Under the pieces are notes generated by a model. It did no database searches and was not told where the DNA came from. It worked only from the letters and a program-made list of their open reading frames with translations. DNA of 64,000 nt, taken from contig NZ_NOWF01000004.1 of NCBI RefSeq assembly GCF_002245355.1, forward strand, positions 281,096 through 345,095. Reading direction: 5' to 3'. Shown here one piece after another: positions 9,786 to 18,915 of the stretch. Both the position numbers and the translations under genes were made by a program. Position 1 is the first letter of the stretch. Each line of letters opens with the position of its first letter. The stretch is from Paludifilum halophilum. GTDB lineage: Bacteria; Bacillota; Bacilli; Thermoactinomycetales; DSM-45169.

Positions 9786-10825
9786 ACGTCGCTTCCTCCC
9801 TCCGAATCTAGTTGAAGCAGTTGAATATCTTTTCGGACAGGATCTACTCTTACGATGGAACCTATGGGAAGGGTCATAATAGGAGCCGTATGCCCAAAAT
9901 CCAACTGTGCCACTACCGGAATATCCCTATTCTCGTGCTTCAAGACCTCTTGAATAATAGTCTTCATGTCTTTAACCTTATTCAAACTCATACCTTCAAT
10001 TTTTCCGATAAGTAGAGCATGGATGTGCTTAAAAACCCCCCTCAATTTAAGGGACCAGATCATCATGGCCCACTGTTCAAGGGAGATGTAGGTATCTTCT
10101 ATAAACAGAATAGCTCCGTCTGGGATCTCCCAATATTCAGTGTCTAAGATGTTAATTAAACTGTTGGTGTTTCCCCCAACCAAAACTCCAGACACTGCCA
10201 CCTCAGTCACATTGAGCCATACTGGGCCATCGTTTACAAACTGTTTTCTCGGTCGAGTTCCCCATTCGTAGCTGGTCCATTCAATATATTCATCAGTCCA
10301 CTTCTCCGGGTATGAAAAAGAATAGGGTAAGGCTACCGTCTGCTCCGCTATTTGCCGGAAGGATGAAACTGTGAACTCAAATGGATGTGGGTATTCGCCA
10401 AAGCTTGGGATGACTGCCGGTCCATGGAAGGTGATTAGGCGACTTCGATAGTAAAGTACGTTCAGCAATACGCTTGTATCCGAAAATCCACAAATAAACT
10501 TAGGATATTTCCGAATATGGTTAAAATCAAGATACGGAAGCATTTCCAACGAATTATATCCACCAATCGTACAAATTATTCCTTGGATCTGGGGATTCTC
10601 AAAGAACGCATGTATCTCGTTCGCTCGCTGGTGTGGGGGAGCAGACCGATAGTTGTCCATCGTGGTACATGTTACGCCTTCCACAAGGGAATACCCTAGG
10701 TTCTTTAGGGTTTGTTTACCGAGTTCGTACTGTCGGGGAAACTTTTGTGGTCCGGGACTGCTAGGAGAAAACAAGGCTAGCGTATCACCCGGTTTTAGAG
10801 CCGGTGGGAAGAGAGTGTTCTTCAT
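9782..10825 (-). CDS. S66-family serine peptidase, MccF / LD-carboxypeptidase-like
   Basis: S66 proteins use a Ser-Glu-His triad to cut either LD peptide bonds of murein (LdcA) or the carboxamide of processed microcin C (MccF, self-immunity). This 347-residue protein shows the nucleophile elbow GFSDTS with Ser115, a VGGNTNSL loop, FIEDTYISLEQ and LDFGHTAP supplying the likely Glu and His. Its overlap with an exporter gene (41 bases) and with a synthetase-like gene argues for an MccF-type role in removing or inactivating a self-made aminoacyl conjugate rather than murein recycling. That role is inferred. RBS AAAGGTGAAG precedes the ATG. Confidence 0.8.
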   Translation of the reverse strand: MKNTLFPPALKPGDTLALFSPSSPGPQKFPRQYELGKQTLKNLGYSLVEGVTCTTMDNYRSAPPHQRANEIHAFFENPQIQGIICTIGGYNSLEMLPYLDFNHIRKYPKFICGFSDTSVLLNVLYYRSRLITFHGPAVIPSFGEYPHPFEFTVSSFRQIAEQTVALPYSFSYPEKWTDEYIEWTSYEWGTRPRKQFVNDGPVWLNVTEVAVSGVLVGGNTNSLINILDTEYWEIPDGAILFIEDTYISLEQWAMMIWSLKLRGVFKHIHALLIGKIEGMSLNKVKDMKTIIQEVLKHENRDIPVVAQLDFGHTAPIMTLPIGSIVRVDPVRKDIQLLQLDSEGGSDV

Positions 10826-12029
10826 TTTTCACTTCACCTTTCGTTAGCTGCTTTTTAACCTTGACAACTGGAAGAATCAATAGTGTTATTAACAACAATG
10901 CTGTCGAAACAATAACCAGTAGATGCATATTTTCAATGGGTATCGGAAAGAGCACTAATGTACATGAGACTACCAAGGCGATGATTGTTTCGATGATTAC
11001 CCGTTGATTCGTGACCGGCCCCACCTCTTTAACGGGAAAAATGATTTGGGGTACAGACTTTATCACACTGCCCCAACCTCCGTTAACGAGGCCAATAAAA
11101 AAGCACATAATCATAAGCCACAAAGGATTTTTCATTAACAAGAACAGAGGAACCATTAGAACCATTAAACTGCCATAGGGGACTAAGGATCGCATTTTCA
11201 GTCGATCCTTAACCACATTTGCAACTACCAATCCTCCCAAGGCGGATCCCACAGCGTACAAGGCATTCATATTGGCGAACAGGGTTGGATCTTGCACAAG
11301 GGACTTTGCTTTAATAGGCGCTAAAGTATTAAACAACAACACTACGGTTGCTACGGCGGAACCCATTAATGTTATGGATAGAACCGAAGGATTCCACCAC
11401 TTCAAATTTTCCTGTTTTCGTTTTTCAGAATCCTCTTCGATCGTCTTCTCCTGAGCTTGTTTCATGCCTCGGAATCCGAGGATTAAAAGCAGAGCCGACA
11501 GAAAGTACGTCATACTATCCACCAACAGTAAATGTTGGGTCGATACTAGTAACAACAGACCTGCCGCTGTTAAGGAGCCCAGAATATCTCCCAACTGAAT
11601 GAGGACAGTCGAGTAACTGTTAAACTTGACAATGGTTTTGGACTCACCCTTAAATCGTTGGGCAATAGCGGCGAAATAACTGGGGAGAAAGATTGCACTC
11701 AATGAATGTATCAGAAAAGTGATTATCCAAATAGTAAGTTGGATGTGTATTTCTAATAGAATGAAAAAATATCCTACAAGCACCACGCCACTGCGGATTA
11801 AATCCGTGAATACCGTAACCCGTGCGGTATTATGTTTCCTGGAAAGATTCGAAGAGAGCTTTCCAAACATCAAATAAGGTAAAAACTTGGTGAGAGCAAC
11901 AATCCCTAATCCGGCCACCCCACTTGGTGAATCTAATACGATCCAAGAGATAGCCACAAAATGCAGACTGTTTCCAAGAAAAGTCCCGAAGGCCGCGATC
12001 AATAACCAGATCATGAAGAACCATCCCAT
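10785..12029 (-). CDS. MFS transporter, probable exporter of the cluster product
   Basis: About 414 residues with roughly twelve hydrophobic segments in two halves separated by a charged loop (MKQAQEKTIEEDSEKRKQEN near 200), the layout of major facilitator drug exporters. No substrate motif is visible. ATG 12029 or TTG two codons earlier can start it; neither has a good ribosome site, unlike all other genes of the cluster, so expression may be low or controlled. It lies just after a terminator-like hairpin and overlaps the peptidase gene, which suggests export and immunity are made together. Confidence 0.8.
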   Translation of the reverse strand: MGWFFMIWLLIAAFGTFLGNSLHFVAISWIVLDSPSGVAGLGIVALTKFLPYLMFGKLSSNLSRKHNTARVTVFTDLIRSGVVLVGYFFILLEIHIQLTIWIITFLIHSLSAIFLPSYFAAIAQRFKGESKTIVKFNSYSTVLIQLGDILGSLTAAGLLLLVSTQHLLLVDSMTYFLSALLLILGFRGMKQAQEKTIEEDSEKRKQENLKWWNPSVLSITLMGSAVATVVLLFNTLAPIKAKSLVQDPTLFANMNALYAVGSALGGLVVANVVKDRLKMRSLVPYGSLMVLMVPLFLLMKNPLWLMIMCFFIGLVNGGWGSVIKSVPQIIFPVKEVGPVTNQRVIIETIIALVVSCTLVLFPIPIENMHLLVIVSTALLLITLLILPVVKVKKQLTKGEVKNEEHSLPTGSKTG

Positions 12030-12049
12030 CTTCAATTTAGATCATAACG

Positions 12050-12091
12050 AATTTCGAAAAAGATAGAAAGGGAACGTTGTTCGTCCCTTTC
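12050..12091 (-). terminator. Terminator or attenuator between AsnRS-like gene and MFS gene
   Basis: On the minus strand an 8-bp stem GAAAGGGA/TCCCTTTC (12066-12091) is followed by a T-rich tail. It lies 40-60 bases before the MFS start, so it may end the first half-operon or be overcome conditionally. No T-box GGGTGGNACC element is present. Confidence 0.55.
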
Positions 12092-12244
12092 CTTCTCTAA
12101 GACTATATGCGTGGGGGATAGGGTATTTATTACTACCTTGTTAATGTCTAAAATATCTCATCATGGATAGCAGGAACTGGCGAAAAGTTTTAAAACGTTT
12201 ATGATCAAGGGACTGAAACCATCTTGGACTTTCGTGACTTTTTT

Positions 12245-13273
12245 TTAAGGAGTGATGGTGACTCCATTAAAACGAGGTATTATTTGAAAATCCCTTATAT
12301 CATCTTGCTGGGCAATCCACATTAGTAACCGTTCTAATCCCATTCCGAAGCCAGCCGTTTGCATTGGGAAATAATCTTTCATATACACATACCACTCATA
12401 TTCTTTTTCATTAAGTTCATGGAGTCTCATAGATTCACGCACCTGATTTCCTGTCTTATGTCGTTCGCCAGCACCTACCACTTCCCCGATGCCAAACAGA
12501 AGGTCAGCATTTAGAGCGTATTTTCCTGTTTTATCCTTTGTTTGATAAAATGGAACAGATAGGTAATCATGGTGTGTTAGCCATACCATTCCACCATACT
12601 GTTTAATCAGATTTTTTTCACCTTCGGGGGTGATGGTCCGGAACCCCTCTGGGTGGTGTACGATATAGTCTGAATCATTGTTTAACTGTTTCACGGCTTC
12701 TTCAAAAGAGATCTCCGGAATATGTCTATTCTTACTTATGATTTGCTCCAGGTGTTCTGTTGTGCCTGCCATCTTTTTGATATGTGCCGGTGTGTGTTTT
12801 AGAAGGTCTTCGCATAATCGATAAATATACCGATTTACTAGTTGTATAACATCATATAGTCCACCAACGATTTCTGATTCGCTGTGGTAAAACTGACATA
12901 GATGCCTCTCATCTGCGAGTTCTCCACGGAAAGAAGGCATTATGTAGTGCACGCCTTCAGGTAAATACCGAAGCATATACTCTAGGTGAAATTGCATAGA
13001 ATCCGACAGATACGTTTCTACACCCTCCAACTCCACCTTGACAGGTAACGAGTCACTTCCCAGGCCCATGGGACTAGTGATCGATCCGGTGGTAATCGGA
13101 AGACTAACCGTTCGGATACCTTGGTCTCGGAAAAAGTTCCAGGTTGAATGATTTATCTCATCCTGGATGATTGCAAGTGTTTTATACCATTCACTTTTTA
13201 AGGCAACCTTGTAGTGGGTTGTTGGGTCCGCCCACGACTTTGTCGGCATTAGTTTTTGGATCGTGTCTTTCAT
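12245..13273 (-). CDS. Stand-alone AsnRS-like class II ligase (AsnA/AS-AR type)
   Basis: A 342-residue class II catalytic core resembling asparaginyl-tRNA synthetase without its N-terminal OB-fold anticodon domain. Motif 2 PSFRGELADERHLCQFYHSE (113-132) and motif 3 GFGMGLERLLMWIAQQDDIR (near 313-333) are intact, and EVVGAGERHKTGNQVRE matches the AsnRS amino-acid pocket block. Known proteins of this shape activate Asp as adenylate and pass it to ammonia. Here it probably adenylates an acidic amino acid and joins it to a cluster intermediate. Strong GGAGGAATAAAGG ribosome site; four bases from the methyltransferase stop. Confidence 0.8.
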   Translation of the reverse strand: MKDTIQKLMPTKSWADPTTHYKVALKSEWYKTLAIIQDEINHSTWNFFRDQGIRTVSLPITTGSITSPMGLGSDSLPVKVELEGVETYLSDSMQFHLEYMLRYLPEGVHYIMPSFRGELADERHLCQFYHSESEIVGGLYDVIQLVNRYIYRLCEDLLKHTPAHIKKMAGTTEHLEQIISKNRHIPEISFEEAVKQLNNDSDYIVHHPEGFRTITPEGEKNLIKQYGGMVWLTHHDYLSVPFYQTKDKTGKYALNADLLFGIGEVVGAGERHKTGNQVRESMRLHELNEKEYEWYVYMKDYFPMQTAGFGMGLERLLMWIAQQDDIRDFQIIPRFNGVTITP

Positions 13274-13276
13274 CCT

Positions 13277-14158
13277 TTATTCCTCCTTCCAGAGTTTGGG
13301 CCCATTGAGGTTCCATGGATCGATTACGCCTTTTTCCAAGAACAGCTCTTGCTGTTCGGGGACGAATTGGTTCCGTAAGAGAGCCGTCATGAAAGAAAGA
13401 TACCGGTGATTTTCATTAAAAACCTCCATGATTTCTAACCATCTACTTTTAAACTCCTGCACTTGTTTATCGTCTAGACTTTTAAGTGCCGGAGATTGAT
13501 TAATTAGACCATTTGTATAGGTCTTAATCACATTTGATGGGCGCGCTTGCATTTCTTTTTCTTGGTACCAATACAACTCCATTCCTGATTGGAGCAAAAG
13601 ATCGAGCCAGTAATTCTTCGTCCACGGTTGGATTTCAAATCCTAAAATATCATTGAGTTTTTGTAGCAATGGCTTCGGAACATCCCGGTGGTAAAATAAG
13701 TTTGTAACAGACAGCAATCCATAAGGCTTAAGAACTCGTTGATATTCAGCGAAGGCTAGCTCACGATCTTTTTCTGGGATAAAAGTATTGGCTCCACCTG
13801 TTATAACAAGGTCGAATTGATTATCTTTAAAGCGAATGTTTCTAGCGTCTCCGACCTCGAATTTGACACGTTCCTGAATAAAATCTGGTTCCTTTTTTAA
13901 GATTTCGTTAGCTTTTTGAATGGCCTGAGGGTTGACGTCGATCCCAAACAGTTGGCAGTTCTTCATTTTTGCAACTTCAATTGAAGTAAATCCTGTATTA
14001 CAACCGATCTCTAATACTTTGGCACCGTCTTGAAGTAGGGATCGCATTAAGATGTTATTTACCGTTCTTTTACCTCCGGGACACCTATTAACTTCTTCGA
14101 TGTACGATAAAAGATCCACATAGGACATAGAATGAGGATTCTCAAGAGAATCGGTCAT
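13277..14158 (-). CDS. Class I SAM-dependent methyltransferase
   Basis: Transfers methyl from S-adenosylmethionine to an unknown acceptor. The Rossmann core shows motif I VLEIGCNTGFTSIEVA (about 53-68), an acidic strand end FGIDVNPQAI, GDARNIRF and FDLVITGGANTF. The C-terminal 110 residues are helical and family-specific. I prefer ATG 14158, with AAAGG 12 bases upstream; an in-frame TTG four codons earlier sits too close to that site. Second gene of the cluster, probably tailoring the product. Confidence 0.8.
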   Translation of the reverse strand: MTDSLENPHSMSYVDLLSYIEEVNRCPGGKRTVNNILMRSLLQDGAKVLEIGCNTGFTSIEVAKMKNCQLFGIDVNPQAIQKANEILKKEPDFIQERVKFEVGDARNIRFKDNQFDLVITGGANTFIPEKDRELAFAEYQRVLKPYGLLSVTNLFYHRDVPKPLLQKLNDILGFEIQPWTKNYWLDLLLQSGMELYWYQEKEMQARPSNVIKTYTNGLINQSPALKSLDDKQVQEFKSRWLEIMEVFNENHRYLSFMTALLRNQFVPEQQELFLEKGVIDPWNLNGPKLWKEE

Positions 14159-14403
14159 TAAGAGACACAACCTTTCTAACCTTTTGAATAAATTAGCTTT
14201 TTGTTGTTGGCCATAAGATGTCTATCACGTAGCCTTTTGTCATGAAACGGTTCATGCAAAATATGATTTCAAACTTTTCTATTTCCTGTGCTGAAACGAT
14301 TTGCTAAAAATAGAATATTACGAGCGAACGGTTTAAGAAGAATGCCGAAGTCGCTCCTTGTTCTGCTTAATAAATAGGTCCAACACTCCATATCTCCTCA
14401 TTT
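14159..14403. other. AT-rich intergenic stretch inside the cluster
   Basis: No reading frame of interest and no clear terminator. It separates the ATP-grasp gene from the methyltransferase gene and could hold a secondary promoter that I cannot define. Confidence 0.4.
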
Positions 14404-15678
14404 TTATTCGTATATTACGTGTATATGTTGTTGCAACCGTTCCAAATCCCTTTGTGCCGATGGCTCATCTTCTGAAGTAAATATTATATGACCTAAACGT
14501 GTATCGCCCCAAGTAAGAGGTTTTTGAATTTGATCTCCTTCGCTACAGTAGATCTTCAGTTCCAGTATTTTAACTCCATGACCATCTTTAATTTCTACTT
14601 TTTTAAACTTATTCCCATATGAACAAGCCGGTGCCGAGACAAATACAATCCCCGTGATCGCTTTCTTGTTGTGAGAAGAAATTACTCGGTCTACGTCTTC
14701 AACAGCAAGTTGCCCAGATGATACATCCACTGCCAGTTTTAAGGTTTGTATTTTTAGGGATTGATCTATCAGTACTGGGATATGATCACCCGCCAGACGG
14801 GCTCCCAACTCGAGCATTACCGGTCTACCATTATGGATTTTAAATTCGGCATGTGTCATAGCGTTTTCAATCCCTAGTGCTTCGTGAGCAAGTTGCAACT
14901 GAAATTGAATCTTTTCCCAAGTAGATGGATCAAAGCGATTCCAAGGGAAAAGATGACCAGTCTCATCAAAATATTGACTGTCCTGAAGCGTGTATTTTTT
15001 CGTAATTCCTAGGAGGCGGTACTTGCCTCCAATTACGAGGCCTTCTGCGCTATATTCTTCTCCTTCAATATATTCCTCAGCCAATACGGTGGGTTCTATT
15101 CCATAGATTTCGTTTAAATTGTAAACTTCCCCTTCGAAATCTAAATAAAGATCAGACCGGAACGGGATGTCAATCTTAGCTGTAGCTTCTTCAAGGTTGT
15201 TGGCTTTAATTACTGCGTTACTTCCCATTTGTGAGGCAGGCTTTAAAATCAAGGGAAACTGCCATTGACTTAAGGCATATACATCTATTTTTTTGTTTAA
15301 GATTTGATATTTTGGGATGTTCACTCCTTGGGATTCCCAAACAAGACGCATACGATCCTTGTGACGAAACGCATCGGAATTATGGCGGGAGATAACCGGC
15401 AATTTTAGTAACTTGGCTAATCGATTAGTAATGGGAAGGGCTCCTTCGTTGTAGCAAAAGACTCCGTCAAAAGAATCTCTTTCATGTTCTGCTTTCATAG
15501 TTTGCGAAATATAGGGCCAGTTCCTTAAACGTGTAAGAATTATTTTTTCGTAATATTCCTTTTTCCAAACAGGCAACTCATTGAGAAGGGTTATCCGATA
15601 GCCCATTTTGTTCAATTCTTTCGGTATGTATGATCGTGCATTTGGCTCACCTTGTTCAACAACCAGAAGTCTCACCAT
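14404..15678 (-). CDS. ATP-grasp carboxylate-amine ligase
   Basis: 424 residues with the ATP-grasp fold: FPLILKPASQMGSNAVIKA (about 145-163, phosphate/lysine strand), AEEYIEGEEYSAEGLVIGG, HAEFKIHNGRPVMLELGARLAGDH (about 288-311, metal-binding Glu and Asn-equivalent region). The pattern is that of L-amino-acid ligases such as BacD, which join two amino acids through an acyl phosphate. First gene of the cluster; RBS AAGGTGG precedes the ATG and a good promoter lies 35-60 bases upstream. Substrates unknown; with the AsnRS-like ligase it suggests two successive amide bonds. Confidence 0.85.
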   Translation of the reverse strand: MVRLLVVEQGEPNARSYIPKELNKMGYRITLLNELPVWKKEYYEKIILTRLRNWPYISQTMKAEHERDSFDGVFCYNEGALPITNRLAKLLKLPVISRHNSDAFRHKDRMRLVWESQGVNIPKYQILNKKIDVYALSQWQFPLILKPASQMGSNAVIKANNLEEATAKIDIPFRSDLYLDFEGEVYNLNEIYGIEPTVLAEEYIEGEEYSAEGLVIGGKYRLLGITKKYTLQDSQYFDETGHLFPWNRFDPSTWEKIQFQLQLAHEALGIENAMTHAEFKIHNGRPVMLELGARLAGDHIPVLIDQSLKIQTLKLAVDVSSGQLAVEDVDRVISSHNKKAITGIVFVSAPACSYGNKFKKVEIKDGHGVKILELKIYCSEGDQIQKPLTWGDTRLGHIIFTSEDEPSAQRDLERLQQHIHVIYE

Positions 15679-15711
15679 TATCAGACCACCTTAATGACAA
15701 ATACCAGGAAT

Positions 15712-15740
15712 ATTATATATTAAAGGGATGATTCGTTCAA
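15712..15740 (-). promoter_or_regulatory. Sigma-A promoter of the unknown biosynthetic cluster
   Basis: On the minus strand TTGAAC (15735-15740), 17-base spacer, perfect TATAAT (15712-15717). It points into the ATP-grasp gene. Confidence 0.65.
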
Positions 15741-16128
15741 TAATATAAATTAAAAAGAATGTATTATCTTTGCAAAATTCCCGCGATAATCGCATCTCTG
15801 GAACTTATATCATTGAATTATTTTGATTTTTTAGAATTTATTTCTGAACAAGGTAGGATGATATCCAGTTGAGTAGGAAAAAAGTTAAATATAGAGTATA
15901 AAAGCTATTTTAGTTGTAGTTTAGGTTATGAACCGATGGTATTCCAAGCCAAGTTGACGATTTTCCCCCTCTATCCGTACAATAAAGGAAAACCCAGGAA
16001 TCCACGCGGGAGGAGTGGGGCGGGACTTTCCGGAATCTTCGCTTTTTCGGGATATACGATTTCCTGAAATATTGTTGTCCGATGAGTCCGTTCAGGACTA
16101 TTCGTGAATTCAACCGTGGAGGGGTTTG
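15741..16128. other. AT-rich intergenic region between divergent cluster and prs
   Basis: About 390 bases without a credible gene. It forms the boundary where base composition returns to the GC-richer chromosomal style near 15950. A weak TTGAGT/TATAGA pair near 15870 could serve prs; nothing else stands out. Confidence 0.4.
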
Positions 16129-17076
16129 ATGATTTCCAAGGGTTTTATGTTGTTTTCCGGGAGTTCCAGCCCGTCATTGGTCGATCGGATGGCGGATCAT
16201 CTCGGCAAAAGTCCCGGAAAGGTCCGGATCGGTCGGTTTAAAAGCGGCGAGGTCTATGTCCATTATGAGGAAAGCGTTCGCAACGCTGAGGTCTACCTTG
16301 TCCAATCCCTTTCTCATCCTGTCAACGATCATCTCATGGAACTTTTGATCATGGTGGATGCGGCTAGACGCGCCTCAGCCCGTACGATCAATGTTGTGAT
16401 CCCCTATTTCGGCTATGCCCGCCAGGAGAAAAAAGATGCTCCCCGGGAGCCCATCTCCGCCAAAGTGGTTGCCGACCTCCTGCATACGGTGGGTGTTAAT
16501 CGGGTCATTACCCTGGATTTGCACGCTCCGGCAATTCAAGGATTTTTCAATATACCCCTCGATCACTTGACCGCTCTGGATCTGTTTACCGAATACCTGG
16601 TCGACAAGAAAATTTCCAACCCCGTCGTGGTCTCTCCCGATGCGGGACGGGTTAAAACGGCGGAAAAGCTGGCTACATACCTGGATACCCCGTTTGCCGT
16701 CATGTTGAAAAAACGCCCCTCCCATAATCAAGCCAGCGTGACTCATATCGTCGGAGAAGTGAAAGAGCGCACTCCGATCATCATTGAGGATATCATCGAC
16801 ACCGGGGGGACGATTGTCAGCGTGATCGACGGTTTGAGGGAAAAGGGGGCGGAGGAAGCCTATCTGTGTGCCACGCATCCGGTTTTTTCCGGAAATGCCG
16901 TAGAAAAACTGGACTATCCCGGGATCCGGGAAGTGGTGATCACCGATTCATGTCCCGTTGAACAGCCCTTGCCGGAGCGGATTCGACTCTTGTCCGTAGC
17001 CCCTCTGTTGAGCAAGGCGATTCGGTTGATTGAAGAGGGAGGCTCCATTAGTACATTGTTCCGGGCGGGCATGTAA
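16129..17076 (+). CDS. prs: Ribose-phosphate pyrophosphokinase (probable second Prs)
   Basis: Makes PRPP from ribose 5-phosphate and ATP; PRPP is a substrate of HisG, PyrE and purine synthesis. The 315-residue protein has FSGSSSPSLVDRMA, the PYFGYARQEKK loop, DLHAPAIQGFF and the PRPP loop IIIEDIIDTGGTI. The canonical Bacillales prs sits beside glmU, so this copy away from glmU is probably an extra paralogue, but only the window is visible. GGAGG lies seven bases before ATG 16129, preferred to the TTG three bases upstream. Confidence 0.85.
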   Translation: MISKGFMLFSGSSSPSLVDRMADHLGKSPGKVRIGRFKSGEVYVHYEESVRNAEVYLVQSLSHPVNDHLMELLIMVDAARRASARTINVVIPYFGYARQEKKDAPREPISAKVVADLLHTVGVNRVITLDLHAPAIQGFFNIPLDHLTALDLFTEYLVDKKISNPVVVSPDAGRVKTAEKLATYLDTPFAVMLKKRPSHNQASVTHIVGEVKERTPIIIEDIIDTGGTIVSVIDGLREKGAEEAYLCATHPVFSGNAVEKLDYPGIREVVITDSCPVEQPLPERIRLLSVAPLLSKAIRLIEEGGSISTLFRAGM

Positions 17077-17094
17077 ACGTTGGTGCAAATATGG

Positions 17095-17100
17095 TATACT
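17095..17100 (+). promoter_or_regulatory. Extended -10 promoter of the TPR gene
   Basis: TGGTATACT, an extended -10 element, 55 bases before the TPR-protein start; no clear -35. Confidence 0.4.
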
Positions 17101-17153
17101 TTTTCCGACGTGTCAATCGGAACCTCAATACCCGATCGGGTGGGGAAGTGTAC

Positions 17154-18887
17154 ATGAGAAAACAATATGCTGACGTAAAGGACCGCACCAAAGGACGTAA
17201 AGTGGTCCGGCTCCGCATGGACGCCGGTTTCTTCTTCGAACGCGCCGTCCGTTCTTTGGATCGGCATCGTTTTGACAAAGCTTTAAAATATTTTCGCCTG
17301 GCCGTGGAAAAAGAGCCCGACAACCCGGTTAACCAGTGCAACCTGGCCGGCATTCTGTCGGAGATGGGCCGCTTCGAGGAATCCAACCAAGTATTGAACC
17401 GGATTTTGGAGGATGTAGATCCCGATCTGTATGAGTGCTATTTTTATATGGCCAATAATGCGGCCAACATGGATCAATTCGAACAGGCCGAGGAATATCT
17501 GATCCGGTATCTGGAAAAGGAGCCAAACGGCGAGTTTGCCTCTGAAGCGGAAGAGATGCTGGATATGCTGGGCTACGAGCTGGGCCGGCAGCCTCGCCGA
17601 CCGGAGGTCAAGCCCAAGAACCAATGGCTGAAAAAACACGATGAAGCCCGGGCGGATTTGGAAGCGGGCCATTTTCTCCAGGCGACGAAAACCTTGGAGC
17701 AACTGGTGGAGCAGGTGCCCGACTTTATGGCGGCTTTGAATAATCTCGCCTTGGCCTACTATTATACCGGGGATCTGAAAAAGTCGGTCCAAACCATTAA
17801 CCGGGTGCTGGATTCGGACCCCAACAACCTTCACGCCTTGTGTAACCTGGCCGTCATCTGCCAGCACCGGGGAGATACCGATAAACGGGATCAACTGGTG
17901 GAGATGCTGAAAAAATGGGCTCCCTATCACCTGGAACACATGTATAAGCTGGCGACGACCATGGGAATTCTGGGAGAGCATACCGAAGCGTTACGGCTGT
18001 TCAAGCAATTGATCAAGCTGGAGAAAAACACGGACGCCAGCCTGTATCACTATGCGGCGGCAGCCGCCTTTAATACCAAGCAATTTCATCAGGCCCGGAA
18101 ATACTGGCGCATGGCACAGAATTTGGATCCGGGTTCGGATATTCCGGGCTTTTACCTCAAGCAGCTGGAGGAATGGCGGGATTGTTCCCCGGAGCGGGTT
18201 CCGACGGTCAGTTATCATTACCAGCTGCCCTTTGAGGAACAGTTTATGCGGCTGGATCGCCAGTCGAAGGCGATTCCCGAACAAGTCAAGAACAACCCCT
18301 TGATCCGTTCTTCCTTCTTCTGGGCTCTGAACTACGGGGACCGGGAGACCCAAATGCAGGTGATTCAGGTTTTTGAGTGGATTGCCGACCGGGAAGTGGA
18401 GCAGGTATTAAAAAGTTTCTTGATGAAAAGGGACGAAGAGGATGACGTCAAACGGCTGGCCCTTTACGTATTAAGGCAGATCGGTGCGGAAAAGCCTTAT
18501 AAAGCGATTTTGAGTAACCGGGAAGTGGAAATCCAACCTCACGACCTGTCGCGGGAGCTCCCCTCCTGGATGGAAACTTGGGAGCAAGTGCTGGAGTGCT
18601 GTTTGGAAGGGATGCACGGGCATTACGATATCACGCATATGAACGACGCCCAAATCATCTGGGCGGAGTTCCTGCGACAGAATCAGTCCAATCCGCCCCG
18701 GATTCAAAAAGTGGAAGGATGGGCGGCGGCCTTGGAATACGTGGTGGCCAAACTTCACGGGATGCCCCTGACGCAGGAGAGAGTGGCCAAAAAACACGAA
18801 GTGTCCTCTTCCACAGTGGGGCGTCATGTACGTCTGTTGGAAAAGGTATGCCGCGTTCACAGGGAACGCTCTTCATTCTCGCAATAA
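17154..18887 (+). CDS. TPR-repeat protein with C-terminal helix-turn-helix-like segment
   Basis: 577 residues. Several tetratricopeptide repeats are visible: one set near residues 20-130 (ERAVRSLDRHRFDKALKYF, NQCNLAGILSEMGRFEESN, EQAEEYLIRYL) and a second near 165-300 (ADLEAGHFLQATKTLEQL, ALNNLALAYYYTGDLKKSV, ALCNLAVICQHRGDTDKR). The last 45 residues (LTQERVAKKHEVSSSTVGRH) look like a DNA-binding helix-turn-helix. So it probably couples protein contacts to DNA or regulatory binding. Start chosen at ATG 17154; upstream frame lacks a site. Relatives stand in similar positions in other Bacillales; function is not assigned. Confidence 0.75.
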   Translation: MRKQYADVKDRTKGRKVVRLRMDAGFFFERAVRSLDRHRFDKALKYFRLAVEKEPDNPVNQCNLAGILSEMGRFEESNQVLNRILEDVDPDLYECYFYMANNAANMDQFEQAEEYLIRYLEKEPNGEFASEAEEMLDMLGYELGRQPRRPEVKPKNQWLKKHDEARADLEAGHFLQATKTLEQLVEQVPDFMAALNNLALAYYYTGDLKKSVQTINRVLDSDPNNLHALCNLAVICQHRGDTDKRDQLVEMLKKWAPYHLEHMYKLATTMGILGEHTEALRLFKQLIKLEKNTDASLYHYAAAAAFNTKQFHQARKYWRMAQNLDPGSDIPGFYLKQLEEWRDCSPERVPTVSYHYQLPFEEQFMRLDRQSKAIPEQVKNNPLIRSSFFWALNYGDRETQMQVIQVFEWIADREVEQVLKSFLMKRDEEDDVKRLALYVLRQIGAEKPYKAILSNREVEIQPHDLSRELPSWMETWEQVLECCLEGMHGHYDITHMNDAQIIWAEFLRQNQSNPPRIQKVEGWAAALEYVVAKLHGMPLTQERVAKKHEVSSSTVGRHVRLLEKVCRVHRERSSFSQ

Positions 18888-18915
18888 GCGCATGAAGCCA
18901 GTGCGAGGGGGAACC

